Shown here: positions 49,082-60,464 of the stretch, piece by piece | Numbering within the stretch: the first letter of the stretch is position 1 | Layout: each line of letters opens with the position of its first letter | Source: Rotaria sordida | Taxonomy: Eukaryota > Rotifera > Eurotatoria > Philodinida > Philodinidae | DNA: 64,000 nt | Reading direction: 5' to 3' | Assembly: GCA_905250125.1 (NCBI GenBank) | Contig: CAJNOL010001050.1 | Span: 1-64,000 of the forward strand | Notes under the pieces: model-generated | The model's input: only the letters and a program-made list of their open reading frames with translations | Database searches by the model: none | Told to the model about the DNA's origin: nothing | Position numbers and translations under genes: made by a program

Positions 49082-50805
49082 AAATGATGAACTATGAAAA
49101 AAAGAATCAATTTCGTTTTGTTTTTCATCTGCTGATAATAAAAATAAAACGTTCCAGGACTATTACCTTTTTTTCCCCCTCATTGATTTTACACATTTGT
49201 TCTTTTTTTTTTTTTTCGTTCTTGTTTTTCAAGAGCATTTTATTCATTGTTGAATCATATTGATGACGTGATGATTTTTTTTTTCATTCATACTTGTAAT
49301 AATATTAAAAAAAAAAAAAACTCGTTTTTAGACAACTCAAATACAATGATAAATAACGTGCATAACAAGTTAAATAATATTTCATATTCAAAATCATCAT
49401 TGAACTTGTTTTATTAATATCTAATAAGAGATAGTATTGAGATAAATGTTCATAGCAAAACATTTCAAACAGAGTACGTATAAGGATGCACATATTACTT
49501 TGAACGTTTAAATAATCTTCTTTTTGAAAGTTTTTTAATAAAAATCTACGGATGTATTTTTAAATAGTTTTGATTTAATGTCGTGCGTATATAAAAAGTG
49601 AGAGAAAAAAGATAATATCGAGGCAAAGGATCAAATGTCATGCACATACAATTAATAAAATTAACGAGTGAAGCAAATGACAATACATCAAAAAATAAGC
49701 GAGAAGTGTTAAAATTTTCTCTCGTTGTTTTTTTTGTAAACTTAACTGACGAAAGAAATTTCTCAAAATTGATTAATCGTGTTTGAATCAGGACTACGTA
49801 TATGCTGGGAGATATTGCATTTTGACGGGTTTTTTAGTCAATGTTGTGGTCCGTCTCAGAAAAACTGATTTCAACTTGAAGTTTTAGATAGACACAGATC
49901 TTAGTAAGAATAGTTCATGGTGAAAGTTTCAGATATTTTTGTTGTTGCTATGCTAAGATAATGCTATGGTAAAAGTTCGTTTTGTTACATGACTCGTATA
50001 TATCGGCAGATTCGATGTTCTTATTTTAGGAAAGAAGCAAATCAAAAGATCTGAAAGAAACTACACGCGGTAAGGTCTGTCTCTATGCAAACTTTCAAGT
50101 TAAAATTTAGAAATGAGTTTTCTTGAGAGGAACCATGGCATTTTATTAGAGTCTTGATGAATTACATACTCTCGACTCAAAACAGACTAATCAGTTGGAA
50201 GACTTCCTTCATGAGTATAACTTTGTACAGTAAAGTAATCTTCTTTGATTAATTGAATATTTTCTAAGATACATATTTAAGAAAACGTCTTGTACATTCA
50301 ACAAATAAAACATAAACATTTATCTGATAAAGATAAAAACAATCTGTAAAAATGTCTGTCCTACACGAACATATTTCTTTTTAAATGATCGACTTTTTTT
50401 TAACGTATTCATGATATTTTTTCAAGGTTGAAGATCGGATAAACAACTCATTAAAATTTGTACTCATTTTGAATATTATGAATTATTAAATTAAACTTCA
50501 AAAAGTAATGCAAGATTTGAATACATTCGTGATAGTAAAAGTCGATAATTATATAATATTAAGAAAATGAAAAAAATATCTAATGATAGAAAATTAGTAA
50601 ATTTATCGTTATAATGTTTGTCCGGTTTTAATCTATGCAAATAATTATGTCTAGTTACTTGTTAGGAGTTTTTTTTTCTTTTCCGGAATAGAAAAAAAGA
50701 AAATGCAACTTTTAAATATAAGAAAAAAAACTTCATTCAGCAGGAGGTCATTTTTTTTTTGAGTTTATAAAAGAAAAGAATACATATTTTGAAAAAAAGA
50801 AAGAA
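49082..50805. other. Spacer between PCYT2 and the four-helix protein gene
   Basis: AT-rich, with poly-A/T runs around 49200-49320. It contains foldback element H (listed separately) and no gene. Frames at 48711-49061 and 49305-49493 are antisense or low-complexity shadows. Confidence 0.5.
49845..50140. mobile_element. Foldback element H
   Basis: The left arm has CGTCTCAGAAAAACTGATTT, then AACTTGAAGTTTTAGATAGA. The right arm, reverse-complemented, has CCTCTCAAGAAAACTCATTT, then AACTTGAAAGTTTGCATAGA. The centre is near 49990. A target duplication was not identified. Confidence 0.5.
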
Positions 50806-51986
50806 ATGAGAGCTTATCGTCGTGACCGTAATTATTGGAGATCAATATTAGGAATTCTTGAAATTCTTATTATGGTAAAATAAACTTTTTTTTTCTCGTT
50901 AGAAAAAAAAAATCTCATTTTAATTATTTTCTTCGTTTATTGATATGTCTTTTCTTTGGTATGATCTGTGCACTAATTGCATCTACTGGTTGGGCACAAC
51001 AAGCTGATTGGGTTTCGGAAATATGTCAAGGTTATGCAACAAATCAATACGTTGCAGCATTAGTGGAATGTAGTCAAAGTTCGTCACCAGATGCATATAG
51101 ATCACTTTCGGCAAATACAGTTAAAACAGCAACAATAGTTATTTTCATTCTTACTCTTGTTACTGTTTTTATTATTTTTTTAATTCATATATTTGCAGCA
51201 TTACGTAAACGAAAAATTTGGAAAATTGCTTCTAGAATAGTATGTATAATAATTTGATTTCTGTTTTTTTTTTAAATAAGACACATAACGTATTTGTTGT
51301 TCGAAGTGATAGAAAGAAAAACAGCAGGAGTTATAAGATTAAAAATAAATATGATTCTATCTTAATACACGTTTTTAAGAAATCTGAAGTTGCTTATCAA
51401 TACTGTTTACATAGTTACACTATTATATATGTTTAGTACCTATAAGTTACTAATAAGAAATATTACTTTTCTCAAAAGTCGAGATACTTGAATATCGCGA
51501 AATTTGTAGTTAGGAAGTGAACACATAACTTCTTTACTTGATTTATTAATAATCTCTAATTTGTACTTACAATTAAAGGCAGTTTCTATCCAAGAACGTT
51601 TTCTTTTTATTATATGATAAATTTTATTTAGGTTGCCATCATTTTTATTCTATTCTTTCTTCTTGTTCTTGCCATATCAATTGCTGCAATTTTTTGGGAA
51701 GTAAAATTATCAACTGTATTTGGTTCTCTTTATACATCAAATTCTTATCAATCAACACCAAATGGTTATCGTAAAGCACAAACCGGTGCAGCTGGTGCAG
51801 CTGCAGTTAGTAATCATTGTTCTTTCTTTCTTTTTTTTTTCTCTAGTAAATTCAAATCTATTCTAGGGTTTTGGACTTCTAGCTGCATGTTTTCTACTTA
51901 TTAATATTATTTGTCGTTTATTAGGTATTGGATCATTACGAAAACGAAATCGAAAACGAAAAATGCGTGTTGATGTTATAACTTAG
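50806..51986 (+). CDS. Four-transmembrane (MARVEL/tetraspan-like) protein
   Basis: Exons 50806-50874, 50943-51239, 51632-51805 and 51867-51986 give 219 residues. Four hydrophobic segments are clear: ILGILEILIM joined to ICLFFGMICALIASTGWA, then TIVIFILTLVTVFIIFLIHI, then VAIIFILFFLLVLAISIAAI, then GFGLLAACFLLINIICRLLG. Both ends (RAYRRDRNYWR and RKRNRKRKMRV) are basic and would be cytosolic. Loop 1 carries two cysteines (SEICQGYATN, ALVECSQ). This is the layout of MARVEL, claudin-like or synaptogyrin-like membrane proteins, but no family motif decides. The first exon join is odd: the only way to keep the frame uses a GT..TG intron at 50875-50942. The only AG there (50901-50902) breaks the frame. 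Stop codons of this gene and CFAP52 face each other, 135 bases apart. Confidence 0.65.
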
Positions 51987-52121
51987 ATAAACTAATATCA
52001 TTATTGATTTATGTTTTGTTTTTTTTTTTCTTTGTTCATATACATTTATAGAATAAAAAAAAAAGAGAGAGAGATGTCTGTATAAATTATTCTTGAAGTT
52101 TTTATTTATTTTTTAAATTTC

Positions 52122-55100
52122 TTAAACAGCTGTTTTGGGAAATTTCCATCGAAAAATACTTCCATCAGCACTAACAGATATAATATGTTGAGTATTTGGA
52201 CAAATTTTAACTTTTTTCACTTCACTACCGTGACCAATACCAACACTATGTACGTCACCTTCATTATAACGCCATAACTAAATTAAAAAAATTTGTTTTA
52301 CTTAACAAAAAAAAAACTACGAGCATTCATACTTTCACTAATTTATCGGCACTAACTGTAACAAAATAATTACCAACACTATCAATATCAAGTCCATTAA
52401 TTGTTCCACTTTTTGATGCTTCTAATTCACGTATTTGTGCACCATTTGTTGCTTCCCAATAGGCTATTTTTCTATCTGTACCACCTGTTATTATATGATA
52501 TTCTTCAGGATGATAAGCAACACATTGAAAAAGTGTATTTTCAAATAAAACTTGATTACGTGCAAAACGTCTTAAAATAAGACAAGAGAATTTCTTTTTT
52601 TTTATATTGAATAGTTCATTAATTTTTTTTTTTTGCTTTCTTTCTTACTTTAAATTCCAAATAATACAAGTACCATCAAGTGATGCTGTAACACATTCTG
52701 TATCTGATTTATTAATACGAATTGAAACAACAGCATTTTTATGTTCTTTCATTGTTGCTAAAAGTTCTTGTGAATTTGCATTTATTTGCCAAACTCGAAT
52801 CATTCCTTCACCACCGCCACTAACTATACGACGACAATCATTTGTTACAGCAACTGCTGTAACACCACGATGGTGTGCATCATTGATTGTAAACATTTCA
52901 CGACCAGATTCAGGATAAAATGCACGAATACGACCATCATCCCATCCACTAGACAAAAAAAAACAATATCAAAGAAATTTTGCATTTCTGAAGAAAAAAT
53001 AAATTAAATATTTTTTTTTATCCCATTCATACCTAACAATCATTTTACCATCACGAGTAAAACAAATTGAATTACATGTTTTATTTGCTTGTGAAATACG
53101 TAATAATTCATTACCAGTTGGTGCATGCCATATACTAAATAAAGCAAAAGAAAATTTTATTATGTATATATATATATATATGGTTTTCTTTCTTACCGAA
53201 TTTCTTGATAACTACATGTACCAAATAATTCAGAAGTTCCACTATAAAACAAAAAAAAAAGTTTTAATTCAAAGTGATGAATCTTCTTTTTATTTCAATT
53301 TACAATGGAAATGCAATATCTTGTATTGGAGAATTATGACATGTATTGATTAATTCCATTTTCCAATCAGCATAATTTACTTTATATATATGTGATCGAT
53401 TTGTACCAATAAAAATCTATAGAAAAATACATTTCTGAAGACATAGAATAGTCGCAAAAATGCCTAAACTTTAATCTTTTAGTCTCATAGTTTAATCAAC
53501 AATAGAGTATATTTCTTCAGACAACGCTATCTCAATATAGAAAACAAATCTTATTATGTGAGACTCTTCATTCGACAGCTTAGTGTTGCCTCAATCATCC
53601 ATAAAAATTCCATGTCAAACTATTTTTAGTTTGTCTAGTTTATGAAGTGTTCTTTGAATTATCTCTACATGAAAGTTGATGGAAACCATCGAAAAGTGAT
53701 CGATATCTTCAGCTAATTTTAACCATTAGCCAGCCTTGAAAATATCACGATCGCAGCGATCAATACTGAAATTATCCCAGACAAAGAAGGCTTCCTCATA
53801 CCTCACGACTACAATCGATCGGAGTACGCTCGCTGTGATACAATACAGGCATGAGAATTTTTATTTATTAATAACAAAATGAAAGTTAACACGTTTAAGT
53901 AGTGGAAAACTAAAAAAGTATCAAAATAGCTATTTTTGGGCCCTGGAGAGAAAAAAACCACTGTTTTCATCGTAAATCCTTTGTATTAAGATCTGTCGAT
54001 CTCGGATTGTTGCTTACGACCATGATTTAACAAACTTCACTAGTAGTCAAAATATCAGGTGAAAAGATTGAAGTCTATATACGTTTTACCCGGTAACAGA
54101 ACTTTTTGCGACTATTCCATATTAAAGATAATCTCGAGAGTAACGAACGAGTATAAGCAAATATCAAAGAAAATTATTTAATATACACAGTAACCAAACT
54201 TTTCTCTTATATCATCATTTTAAAAGTTCTCGCTAGACTTATAAAGAATTAGCATAATACTTAAAGTTACAATATGAATGCTATTAGTGTGTAACCAATG
54301 TTTCTATTCGAAAAATAAAAATTGTATCTGTTGTTTCTCTCGAGATCTAAGCTTCGATATTTTCTATTGTATTTTAAAATAGATAATTAGAAATTTATTA
54401 TACCATATGTCCTTCGCCTCTCAATGCTAATGAAGTAACTTCACCAAGAGCTTGTAAAGATCTAAATAAATAAATAAAAAAAAAAAAAGAAAAAGTGAAC
54501 TAGAGATCTATGAATAAGTTCTTGTATAATAATACTTTAATGATTTAAATGTTTCCTTTTCTGTAATATGAACTTTTCCTTCACCTGTACCAATTAAAAC
54601 ATCACCATTAATTAATGCTTGCATAGCTGTAATACCCATGGAATATTTTTTCTTTTCAGGTCCAATTGTTTTAAATTGTGTAGCCGGAATATAAATCATA
54701 AGAATATCACCTGTTGTCGTTCCACAATAAAGATTGACACCATCAGGTGAAACCTTTATGTATATATAGAATATTCTTTTTCTTTTAATCTAAAGTTTTT
54801 TCATTTACTTACAGTCATACATTTAACAATTCGTTTAACAACACCTGTATTAATATCCGTTGGTCGAATTTTTCGATTAGGCACATCTAATTGCCAGAAT
54901 CGAAGTGTACCACTAAAGTTTTTTAAAATTTATATTTGAAAAAATATAATGATTCGTATCGTTACTTACTTTCCAGCACTAAAAAATTGATATTCATCTT
55001 CTTTTGATGCAGCTAAACAGTATGTAATACCAGCACTTTTATGTTGAGCTGGACTACCACAAACAGGTTCTTTAGTTTCAATATTCCAGACGATGATGGC

Positions 55101-55645
55101 ACCATCATCTTGTCCACCTAATGATATAAGATAACGATCTGATGCAGTAAAAACTAAATCTTCAATTTTGACTTTATGTAAAACAAGACGAGCATATGGA
55201 TCACGATTTGAATAATCCCAAACGATAATATCGGCCTAAAGAAAAGATTTTTCTATGATAAATTGATTTGATCAAAAAAAAAAAATTTTTTTATTTTATA
55301 TTACTTTAAAACCCATAAATGTTAATTGACCTGAAGCAATATATTTGCCATTATTTGAAATAGTTAAACAAGAAACATTATTATTATGTCCAAGAAGAAA
55401 TTCTTGTTGTCGTGTTTGTAAATTTTCAATAACTAAATTACATCCTAATGGATATATCATATGAATACGATCGGGATGTAATTTAAGACCATGAGGAACT
55501 TGTCCTAAATTATCAAAATATAAAATAATATTGATCAGAAAATTCTATTATAAATATATTAACCATCAAATCCAATAGTTGATTCAAGTTCAAGTCTTTG
55601 TAATGTATCAAGTCGTTCAGGCTGAGCATTAGTAGTAGTTGTCAT
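52122..55645 (-). CDS. CFAP52: Cilia- and flagella-associated protein 52 (CFAP52/WDR16)
   Basis: About thirteen exons on the minus strand run from ATG 55645 to TAA 52122 and code for roughly 620 residues, the length of human CFAP52 (620). The protein is a double WD40 propeller. Identifiable stretches include LELESTIGFDGQVPHGLKLH, HPDRIHMIYPLGCNLVIENL, GTLRFWQLDVPNRKIRPTDI, VSPDGVNLYCGTTTGDILMI, GWDDGRIRAFYPESGREMFT and the end SADGSIFRWKFPKTAV. CFAP52 is a microtubule inner protein of motile axonemes that stabilises the doublet. One intron (53417-54404) is about 1 kb, all others are short, and it is filled by element I. With DAW1 in the same window, the locus serves motile cilia twice, though the genes are 40 kb apart. 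Identification is firm; the exact exon count was made by eye. Confidence 0.92.
53446..54117. mobile_element. MITE-like element I in CFAP52 intron
   Basis: Perfect 15-base inverted ends: GAATAGTCGCAAAAA at 53446-53460 and its reverse complement at 54103-54117. Both sides are flanked by CATA, a possible 4-base target duplication. The 672-base body has no coding capacity. The next 30 or so bases inside the ends are also partly inverted (CTTTAATCTTTTAGTCTCAT against CTTCAATCTTTTCACCTGAT). Similar ends occur in element L. Confidence 0.7.
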
Positions 55646-56239
55646 TGTAAACGATCGTTTAGTTTATGATGACGAGAACGATAAGTGAAAAACACTAATA
55701 GACTGTTTCTTGCTACAGGTAAGTATGTTGACAACCATTTTTTATGAACTATTGCTTGGCAATGACCAACAGGATTATGATAATTATATCCAGATATCTT
55801 TGAACAATATAAAAAAGAGACCATAGTCGAGCAAAAATCAATTTATTAATCATGTAAATTTTTTAAATGTCAACATTTTACTTTCATTCAATTTTGATGA
55901 CCAGTGACCTCTATTGGATATCTCATATCTTGTAATATTTTCCGATTCAGATAAAATCAATTTTCTTCTAAAATTTTCGAGGTTTATTGTGTAATTTTCT
56001 TAGATACTGTTAAAAAGATCTGAAACAACAATGATTTCGGAAGGATTAGATTTAAAACGATCTGAAATATAGAGATATTATTATCCTTTTACTTATATTG
56101 TAATTTCTTTTAATAGTTTTAGTTGACATCAGTTAAACTATGATGACAAAGAAGGCTGAATGAATTTTATGCAATGGTGTGTTTTTTTTGTATGTACATA
56201 GTTCTGTTCAATCAGGAACGAGATCTCAAGCATGGCCAA

Positions 56240-56247
56240 TGACGTCA
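56240..56247. promoter_or_regulatory. CRE-like site TGACGTCA upstream of CFAP52
   Basis: A perfect CRE core 595 bases upstream of the CFAP52 start codon, directly preceded by GGCCAA. Confidence 0.3.
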
Positions 56248-57057
56248 TCACGGCGAACCATGATCGATGACCTATTTTGACAAAATGAGACATTCAACAG
56301 ATCAAAAACATGTGATCATTGTTCTCTATGGTTCTTTTCAATGAGGTGTATGAAGCACGTCGAATAACCAATTCTACCATATTTGACAAAAGAGAACTGA
56401 GACAACCCATCATAGATAAATATCCTAAATGACCTCAATTTCCTCATAATTCTAGAGACATAATTAGTTTCCGTCTGGTAACGATATTCTCATGAAAATC
56501 ACGAGTCGCGCACAACGTATCGATACCGATCTGCCAATGACCATGATCGACAATTGATAAATATGTAGAAAACATTCAAAGGTCTTTGACTACCGAGTGG
56601 AAGAATTGTATTCCAAGCAGTGATGTAACTATATTTCATTGCCTTTATTTTTTCACATCTTGCATGGCTATTTCCATTTTATTTCTTTCTGTCAAAAACT
56701 CAGCAAAATCTACGACAACAGAAACTTCGTGTCGCTTTCAAGTTGATGCGCAACTGCTTCCTTCTTCTTTAGGCTCGTAATCTGTACAATGTTACTCATG
56801 AAGATCTGCTGAATCTATATGTCAACTGACATCTACAAAAAAGATCGAGAAACATGCATGCCTGTGACCTCGACTCGTCTCTCTTGTATAACGATGTTTG
56901 CTTCTTGGATGACTTCTATAGACAGTCGCTGATCACATGGATTATATCTTCCGTCTTGATTATGTAGCTAGAATGTTGAAATAACACGAGTCTCTTCTCC
57001 TGAAGATGTTATACTTCATCGGCACACATTGAGGTTCCATTTCTTACTCTCTTCTTT

Positions 57058-57083
57058 ATCTCTCTCTCTCTCTCGCTCGCTCT
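57058..57083. repeat. (TC)n microsatellite
   Basis: A TC dinucleotide run with one CG interruption in the 3' direction of the CFAP52-astacin spacer. Confidence 0.8.
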
Positions 57084-57485
57084 TTCTCCAGCCTTAGTCA
57101 TCTATATCACTCTCCTTTTTTATATAAGCGCTTTCGAGTGTAACATTGGATAACGAAATAAAAAAAAGATCATGATCGAAGACAATGCCAGATACATCAG
57201 AAGTATACCGTCCCTCTTCATTTTCTCGTACTGTCTTTTGATGTATTATTTATCGTTTTAAGATGACCCTTATTTCAAGTATGCATCAAAGTTTTTTCCA
57301 GATTCGTATGAGTTAGTCTCGAAGTGATACACAACGAGTTGAATACTTTTTATCATTATAGTTTTTAAACTGATTTGCTCGAATTGAAAAATCGAGTCTT
57401 AGATTCTTGAGTGAACAGTTGAAGTGCTTTTTATTATTACTAGTCAACTGATTTCAATTATAATTCAAATGGCTATTATCCGTAG

Positions 57486-58490
57486 TTATGGGCAGTTGTA
57501 GTACTTTTTCAATTTCACCAAATCTTGAGCGCTCAAATCACTGCCACGTCCCATTTGTGCATCCCAGCCCTCGTAACCAGGATAAATTGCCTGAATGGTT
57601 GGTTGACCATTGCGTGAAAATGCATCAGTTCGATAGTGCATAATCGATGCTATAGTATTAAAAAGTAGAATGAAAGTGATTCTAAATATATGATCGATCA
57701 GAAATAATCTCACCATAATCGTAAGCTGTTCCAAACATATTAACTTGGCTAGCAGTATAGCGATCGAAATTGTGCTCTTGTCCTTAAAAAATAAACACAT
57801 ACAATCCTGATTATAAAATTAGTTTATTTGTAAGTACCAGACAAAATGTTTTGACGATTAATTCTGACGTAATGGTCTCTGTCTGGGCGAGTTTGCTCAT
57901 GGGCAAAACCAAGTGCATGCAGAATTTCGTGTAATATCACGCCTCGGTCAATGCATCCGGGTAATTCTAGTGAAAAATCTTGTGCACCACTGGTTTTAGT
58001 TTTACCCATATACGACCAACATCTATAGTCAAAGTATACATTTATGATCCACTCAGCTTACATGATTCAATAAAAAAAAGAAATGTACATTGACTTACCC
58101 TTGACCAGGATAAATATTTAACCAGACTCGATTACTACCCCGATCGACGAATCGAATACAATTGTTTGTTAATTCACTGATCTTCTTCATTCCATTGGTG
58201 ATCATGGTCTTGTGACTAGCCGAAAAATAACCATGAAGTTCATAAGGTACAATACCATTAGGCCATGGTCCATGTTGAGTAAACGCGATTCGATTTTTAT
58301 CTGCTGGTATCGCAATATCGCCTTCAACTAAATTAATGTCTGTTCGATTGTTCTTTGATATATTGGGTAAATTGAACAAATTTGGTACGCCCATTGCTGG
58401 AGCTTGAATTGTCTCTTCATTACGATTTATCACATTGGCATTGCACGACAGCACGAGAAAACTTACGATAAGAACTAAAAGATACTTCAT
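57486..58490 (-). CDS. Secreted astacin-family zinc metalloprotease
   Basis: Four exons on the minus strand give about 290 residues. A signal peptide (MKYLLVLIVSFLVLSCNANV) precedes a propeptide of about 60 residues; the sequence around GDIAIP and then WPNGIVPYEL marks the start of the mature enzyme. The zinc site HEILHALGFAHEQTRPDRD carries the full astacin signature (three His, the catalytic Glu, the family Glu). SIMHYRTDAFSRNG holds the Met-turn and the Tyr ligand. There is no CUB, EGF or other C-terminal domain, so it is a minimal secreted astacin, probably digestive or extracellular. A TATATAAAG box lies about 37 bases upstream of the start. The conserved Cys of the catalytic domain (NNCIRF, PGQGCWSYMG, PGCIDRG, YYNCP) are present. 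Confidence 0.92.
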
Positions 58491-58526
58491 TTTGATATCA
58501 TTGGGCTTTCAAAATTGAGAAACAGT

Positions 58527-58535
58527 CTTTATATA
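58527..58535 (-). promoter_or_regulatory. TATA box of the astacin gene
   Basis: TATATAAAG on the minus strand, about 37 bases before the start codon. That fits a very short 5' UTR. It is the clearest TATA box near a start codon in the window. Confidence 0.55.
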
Positions 58536-58739
58536 GAGTACTGAAAATATTATTGTTGTTTTTTTTGTAAAATGCAAAAACAATGTCAATAGAGAAAAGA
58601 ATCGCGTACTAATCTCGTTATAATAGAAAATCAGAATCAAGGTGAAAAAGATTTGTATCAAATTTCTCTAAATAATGGTTCGTAAGAGATACACCATGAA
58701 AAAAATCAGGCATGGTAAAAACCGATATCTATTCTGCAC

Positions 58740-58882
58740 TCACAAAAAGTTCGACCTTTGTATAATATAGAGTAATCCGAAGTATTACAGTATTCTCTTA
58801 GTCAATTGTAGTGAGTCGTTATGAAATAGACTCCAAGCATACTCTCAGAAAGTGTCTACAATTGACTAATCACTTTTTGTGA
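58740..58882. mobile_element. Short MITE-like hairpin J
   Basis: Perfect inverted ends TCACAAAAAGT (58740-58750) and ACTTTTTGTGA (58872-58882). Inside them, TTAGTCAATTGTAG (58798-58811) pairs perfectly with CTACAATTGACTAA (58856-58869). Total 143 bases, no coding capacity. Confidence 0.55.
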
Positions 58883-60085
58883 ATTTTGTGTGTAGTTAAA
58901 ATAGAGCTTTTGTGATAAAGATTGTCAATCAGATTGTTGTAAAGCTCGATCTTATTAAAATCATAATAGCAGTAACATGTCATCAGATATACTTCAATGT
59001 TTTTCTTCAAACATTAATATTAATCACTGTACTCGTCGTTCTTAAGATCGTGCAGATTCTATGATAGAAATAAAATGGAAACTAATAAATACCGTTGTAG
59101 TAACTATTTTGACTTTTTCATGTTTCGTACGAACCTCGTAATCTAAAAGCTTTAGCTGAATAATGTAGTATTCAACAAGATAAAAATAATTATATCTCAA
59201 TTGATTTTATTTAATTCCATTTCAGCTTCTAAAAAATATTCACTATCATGATGTTTAATCTAAAGAGTCATCTAAATATGAAATATATTATGACTGTGAC
59301 CTATTACGATTAGATTATCCATCTAATTATTAGGATACTGGAAAATATTTTCATTTGAATTGATTATATAACTCGGATTTAGTAGGTCAATTAGATAGTA
59401 TAATTATAGCAATAGCTATTTGGTACAAATGAATTGACTCAACAACGACATTTTGATGATACTATATGTAGATTGAATAAATATCAATATCCTAATAAAG
59501 TTACATATCATAAGTAAATGCTCTGTATGAAAATTCATCATAAATTACGTTTATGTTTTGTTTTTCAGGAGTAGCAATGCAATAATATCTGAATTTTCAC
59601 ATTATGGATCGTATTTTTGCGATACTTCGATCGGTTGATTTTAGCCAAGTCTTCAAGTGGAACTTGCTTAGTTTTTATCGCTCATCAAGATGTTATTATC
59701 ATATTTCATCAACTTCGGCAATAACATAATATAGACCAATTAAAACAAAACTCATCTTGCTTGAAGTCTTGTAACTGAAAACAAAAAGCGTTTGAAGTAT
59801 CACACAAATGCAATCTTTGAGATATGAAATTCAGATATTGATACATCCCTATTTCGAAAATATCATTTAGTCTTATTCACTGGATAGTTCCATGCATAGT
59901 CAGGTATAAAACAAAACAAAAAAGTCTTTCGAAACTTTTCAAAATAACCTCTGTTATAGAGATTTTTTTTTCATCTCATCTCTTACACATCCAAAACTTG
60001 AGGCTTGCTGTATTTTGTTTGCTCAAATATATATGAATAAAATAATTATATTTGAATAAATATTTCCGTGTATTTATTTTTTTAG

Positions 60086-60287
60086 AAAAAATACTAAATT
60101 TTCGTCAATGTCATCGTCATCTTTAACACATAACACAACCATTTTAATAGTCGATGGTATATCTGTTCAAATTATTGAATTATTACTTAATGAAACTAAT
60201 TCTTTGATTACTATGAATACACTTTTCAATGATAATGAAACATCCCGAACATCTTCATCTTCACCAATAACTCAAACATCGAGTTAG
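60086..60287 (+). pseudogene. Possible orphan terminal exon
   Basis: After a strong acceptor (TTATTTTTTTAG) a frame stays open for 67 codons to a TAG. It includes SSSSLTHNTTILIVDGISVQ and IIELLLNETNSLITMNTLFN and ends in a Ser/Thr-rich tail. Codon use looks natural. The DNA upstream (59200-59800) has short coding-like stretches in different frames, such as RHFDDTICRLNKYQYPNKVT, but no consistent exon chain. It may be the end of a decayed gene. Confidence 0.3.
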
Positions 60288-60464
60288 ATTTGATGATTCA
60301 TTTGTTTTGTATTTGTACGGATAGTTTATCATATATTTGACATGTTAACATAGAACAAAAAAACAACTATAAAGAAAGACAAAAAATGGAACATTCTTTT
60401 TTTAACCATTTTGTGAAACTATTACAAAAAACAAAGGAATACTAAATAATAATCTGGTTTATTT

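Larger units (their letters stand above)
55646..57485. other. Spacer between CFAP52 and astacin genes
   Basis: GC-richer than most spacers in 56200-57060, which may mark a regulatory or once-coding region. The frame at 56586-56780 (64 codons) has no recognisable motif. Contains one perfect CRE core and a TC microsatellite. The CFAP52 promoter lies at the left end. Confidence 0.4.
58491..60464. other. Spacer between astacin and glutathionylspermidine synthetase genes
   Basis: Holds a small MITE-like hairpin (58740-58882) and, further right, DNA with broken coding character (59200-59800) and a possible terminal exon (60086-60287). No complete gene is recognised. Confidence 0.4.

Noticed and set aside
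56586-56780. 64-codon frame in the CFAP52-astacin spacer
   Set aside because: No motif, no signal peptide, no splice partners; length is compatible with chance in this GC-richer stretch.
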